In this document: positions 61,822 through 64,000 of the stretch, piece after piece
Layout: each line of letters begins with the position of its first letter
How positions within the stretch are numbered: the stretch's first letter is position 1
Source: G963664835 sp963664835
Lineage (GTDB): Bacteria > Chloroflexota > UBA6077 > FW602-bin22 > JBCLEL01
Direction of reading: 5' to 3'
NCBI GenBank assembly: GCA_963664835.2
Contig: CAXXUG010000013.1
Span: 248,001-312,000 of the forward strand
DNA: 64,000 nucleotides
Notes under the pieces: model-generated
The model's input: the letters and a program-made list of their open reading frames with translations, nothing else
Databases searched by the model: none
What the model was told of the DNA's origin: nothing
Translations under genes and position numbers: made by a program

Positions 61822-64000
61822 ATGACAAAGAGTAATTGGAATAAGTACCGGCTCGGAATCGATCTTGGTACCAGTTCCATCGGATGGGCTGCCATCAGTC
61901 TAGACGAGAGGGACAATCCCTGTGCGGTGCTGGATATGGGGGTCCGGATCTTTCCTGACGGGCGGAAACCTACCGACGAGTCGTCAAAGGCTGTGGATCG
62001 GCGCATCGCCCGCGGTCAACGCCGGCGTCGTGACCGTTACTTGAAACGTCGCGCCGAACTGATGCAGGCGCTGGTCGATTACAAGCTCATGCCCTTGGAC
62101 AAGAATAGCCGCAAAGAACTCGAGAAACTGGACCCATATGCACTTAGGGCGTGCGCCCTCGATAGTCCGCTCAAACCCTATGAATTGGGAAGGACACTCT
62201 TTCATCTCGACCAAAGGCGCGGGTTCAAATCCAATCGCAAGGCCGGCAACGAAGACGAGTCCGAAGAGAAAAAGCTGAGCGCGGCGATTGGCGAAATGCG
62301 CCGTAGAGTCGAGGAGAGCGGCGCACGGACATTGGGAGAATTTCTAGCTCGTCGACACGAAAGACGTGAGACCGTCCGCGCCCGTACCGATTTGGGCATC
62401 TACCCAGATCGAGCCATGTACGAATCGGAGTTCGACGCAATTCGCGCCGCTCAGAAGCCGCACCAGAGGCTCCGCCCGGAACAGTGGGACCGCCTGCGCG
62501 ACATAATCTTCTACCAGCGGCCCTTGAGGCCCGTCGATCCTGGTTTGTGCTCGTTCGAGCCGGGAGAGAAGCGGGCCGCCCGCGCCCTTCCCCTGTTCCA
62601 AGAGTTCCGTATGCTTCAGGAACTCAATAACCTGACCTTGCAGGTTGGCGCGGAGCCGGACCGACCGCTCGATGAACGAGAAAGAGAACGCGCCCTGATC
62701 AGGTTGCGGTCCGGCAAGGGCATCGACCTTCAGAGACCCACCAAGAGTCTGGATCTGCCATCCGGAGCCACGTTCAATCTGTCCCGATTTGGTCGCAAGG
62801 CTGTAAAGGGCGACGAGACCACCTTCCGGTTGGTCAAAGATGAACTGTTCGGTGTTCGGTGGATAGGTTTATCTCTCCAACTTCGCAATGAAATCGTTAG
62901 GTTTCTCTTAGAAACTGAGGATCCAGACGACGTCCGGCGAAAGGCAGCAGGCGAATGGGGTCTGAACGAGGCATCAGCCAACGCCGTTGCCAACGCTTCA
63001 CTCGCCCCCGGTTACGGCAACTTGAGCGACAAGGCCATTCAGAAGCTACTTCCGCACTTGCAGCAGGGTCTTGTATATTCAGACGCCGTCATCGCCGCTG
63101 GATACACCCATCACTCAGACTTCCGCAACGCCGAGGCCCACGACCGGCTGCCCTATTACGGAAAGGTGCTTGTACGCGACGCGGTCGGCGCGGATCCGGA
63201 AAAAAACCCGGAGAAAGACGGAGAGCCGGCACGCTATGGGCGGATCGGTAACCCCACCGTACACATAGGCCTCAACCAACTCAGACGCGTGGTTAATCGT
63301 CTAATAGACGCGTACGGCAAGCCACAAGACATCGTTGTCGAGTTGGCCCGCGACCTAAAAATGAACCTAGTGCAGAAACAGCAACTCCGCCGGCAACAAC
63401 AGGCAGGATTCAGGCGCAACGAGGATTTCAAAGAGATGCTGAAATCCGCCGGCATACCCGTGACCCAGCATACTCTGCACAAGCTGCAACTGTGGGAGGA
63501 GCAAGGCCCACCCCAAGCCCGCGTTTGTCCCTTTTCCGGCGCTCATCTTTCCTTCGCCATGGTGGTGGTATCGAATCAGACCGAGGTCGAACACATACTG
63601 CCGTGGTCTAGAACTTTGGACGACTCGCCGGCAAACAAGGTCGTGTGCACCATCAAGGCAAACCGTGACAAAGACAATCGGGCACCCCACGAGGCATTCA
63701 GCCACAGCCCGCCCGGTTACGACTACCAGGCCATTCTCGACCGCGCCGCCAATCTCCCGGGCAACAAGCGCTGGCGTTTCCAGCCGGATGCCATGGAGCG
63801 ATTCGAAGACGAGGCCGGCTTCCTCGACCGCCAGCTTAACGAAACCAGTTATCTGTCCCGGACCGCCCGCGCCTATCTGGCCTACCTGTACGACGAGAAA
63901 GGCGAAGGCCGCGTACGTGTCCGGGCCGCGCCAGGGCGGCTCACGTATCTGCTACGGCGCGGGTGGGGTCTGGAAGGGATGCTTCGCGTGACTGAGACCG
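61822..64000 (+). CDS. cas9: Type II-C-like Cas9, 5' part (runs off the window)
   Basis: RNA-guided DNA endonuclease. The frame is open for 726 codons to the window edge. RuvC-I is LGIDLGTSSIGWAA with Asp14; the arginine-rich bridge helix spans ~60-80 (RRIARGQRRRRDRYLKRRAEL, in parts); LGRTLFHLDQRRGFKSNRK is the family's recognition start; RuvC-II IVVELARDLKMN carries Glu507; HNH has His591 (EVEHILPWSRTLDD) and Asn614. These spacings match Neisseria-type II-C proteins of ~1080 residues. RuvC-III and the PAM domain lie beyond the window. ATG 61822 is likely; an in-frame GTG at 61798 is possible. No cas1, cas2 or array is upstream. Confidence 0.93.
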   Translation, partial: MTKSNWNKYRLGIDLGTSSIGWAAISLDERDNPCAVLDMGVRIFPDGRKPTDESSKAVDRRIARGQRRRRDRYLKRRAELMQALVDYKLMPLDKNSRKELEKLDPYALRACALDSPLKPYELGRTLFHLDQRRGFKSNRKAGNEDESEEKKLSAAIGEMRRRVEESGARTLGEFLARRHERRETVRARTDLGIYPDRAMYESEFDAIRAAQKPHQRLRPEQWDRLRDIIFYQRPLRPVDPGLCSFEPGEKRAARALPLFQEFRMLQELNNLTLQVGAEPDRPLDERERERALIRLRSGKGIDLQRPTKSLDLPSGATFNLSRFGRKAVKGDETTFRLVKDELFGVRWIGLSLQLRNEIVRFLLETEDPDDVRRKAAGEWGLNEASANAVANASLAPGYGNLSDKAIQKLLPHLQQGLVYSDAVIAAGYTHHSDFRNAEAHDRLPYYGKVLVRDAVGADPEKNPEKDGEPARYGRIGNPTVHIGLNQLRRVVNRLIDAYGKPQDIVVELARDLKMNLVQKQQLRRQQQAGFRRNEDFKEMLKSAGIPVTQHTLHKLQLWEEQGPPQARVCPFSGAHLSFAMVVVSNQTEVEHILPWSRTLDDSPANKVVCTIKANRDKDNRAPHEAFSHSPPGYDYQAILDRAANLPGNKRWRFQPDAMERFEDEAGFLDRQLNETSYLSRTARAYLAYLYDEKGEGRVRVRAAPGRLTYLLRRGWGLEGMLRVTET

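Overview
The window reads as a stretch of a Chloroflexota chromosome, most likely of the SAR202/Dehalococcoidia side. This is inferred from the style of the 16S rRNA gene at 36515-38019, the moderately high GC content, many TTG and GTG starts, proline/threonine-rich lipoproteins and FP-x-TG-type extracytoplasmic repeats. The 16S 3' end carries a normal CCTCC anti-Shine-Dalgarno sequence, and GGAGG-type sites precede many genes.

Layout. Positions 1-4531 hold a CoA-transferase, two paralogous SDR dehydrogenases and prfB with its programmed frameshift; a tandem segmental duplication of about 1.22 kb left broken copies of the CoA-transferase and prfB ends between them. Positions 4616-7486 hold a histone-deacetylase-fold enzyme, a MobA-like nucleotidyltransferase and an XdhC-like factor. 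Positions 7734-10840 hold a small Cys/His protein with a clear terminator, an LppX-type lipoprotein and a DUF362 protein. An argCJBD operon runs leftward (15570-11072). Positions 15828-23944 hold an M50 protease, an HD protein, a transaldolase-like enzyme, a quinone-reductase-type dehydrogenase, an EamA transporter, VOC and AA_synth proteins and a GlcD-type oxidase. A leftward block (29109-23929) encodes an ECF transporter (S, T and two ATPases) followed by a HAS-barrel protein and a HerA-like ATPase. Then come a B-box membrane protein, a PHP phosphoesterase, argS and two secreted clan GH-A glycosidase-like proteins.

The 16S rRNA gene with tRNA-Ile follows, but no 23S gene follows it in the window. 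Positions 38559-48276 are accessory in character: an HAD hydrolase, an IS5-type transposase remnant, a methyltransferase, two divergent MarR regulators, a VOC/FlgD-like/two-glycosyltransferase operon, DUF3224, a TIGR00300 protein and arrays of composite palindromic repeats. Positions 48519-58676 hold the complete F-type ATP synthase set with a MazG-like gene inside it, then murA and mreB. The right end has a Xer-type recombinase with altered active-site residues, a dGTPase-like HD enzyme and a type II-C-like cas9 that runs off the edge. No cas1, cas2 or CRISPR array is inside the window.

Functional threads: arginine metabolism (argCJBD, argS, possibly the TIGR00300 ornithine enzyme), fatty/organic-acid catabolism (CoA-transferase, SDRs, GlcD, VOC and AA_synth proteins), energy and envelope (ATP synthase, murA, mreB, glycosyltransferases), and genome defence and mobility (Cas9, Xer, IS remnant, palindromic repeats).
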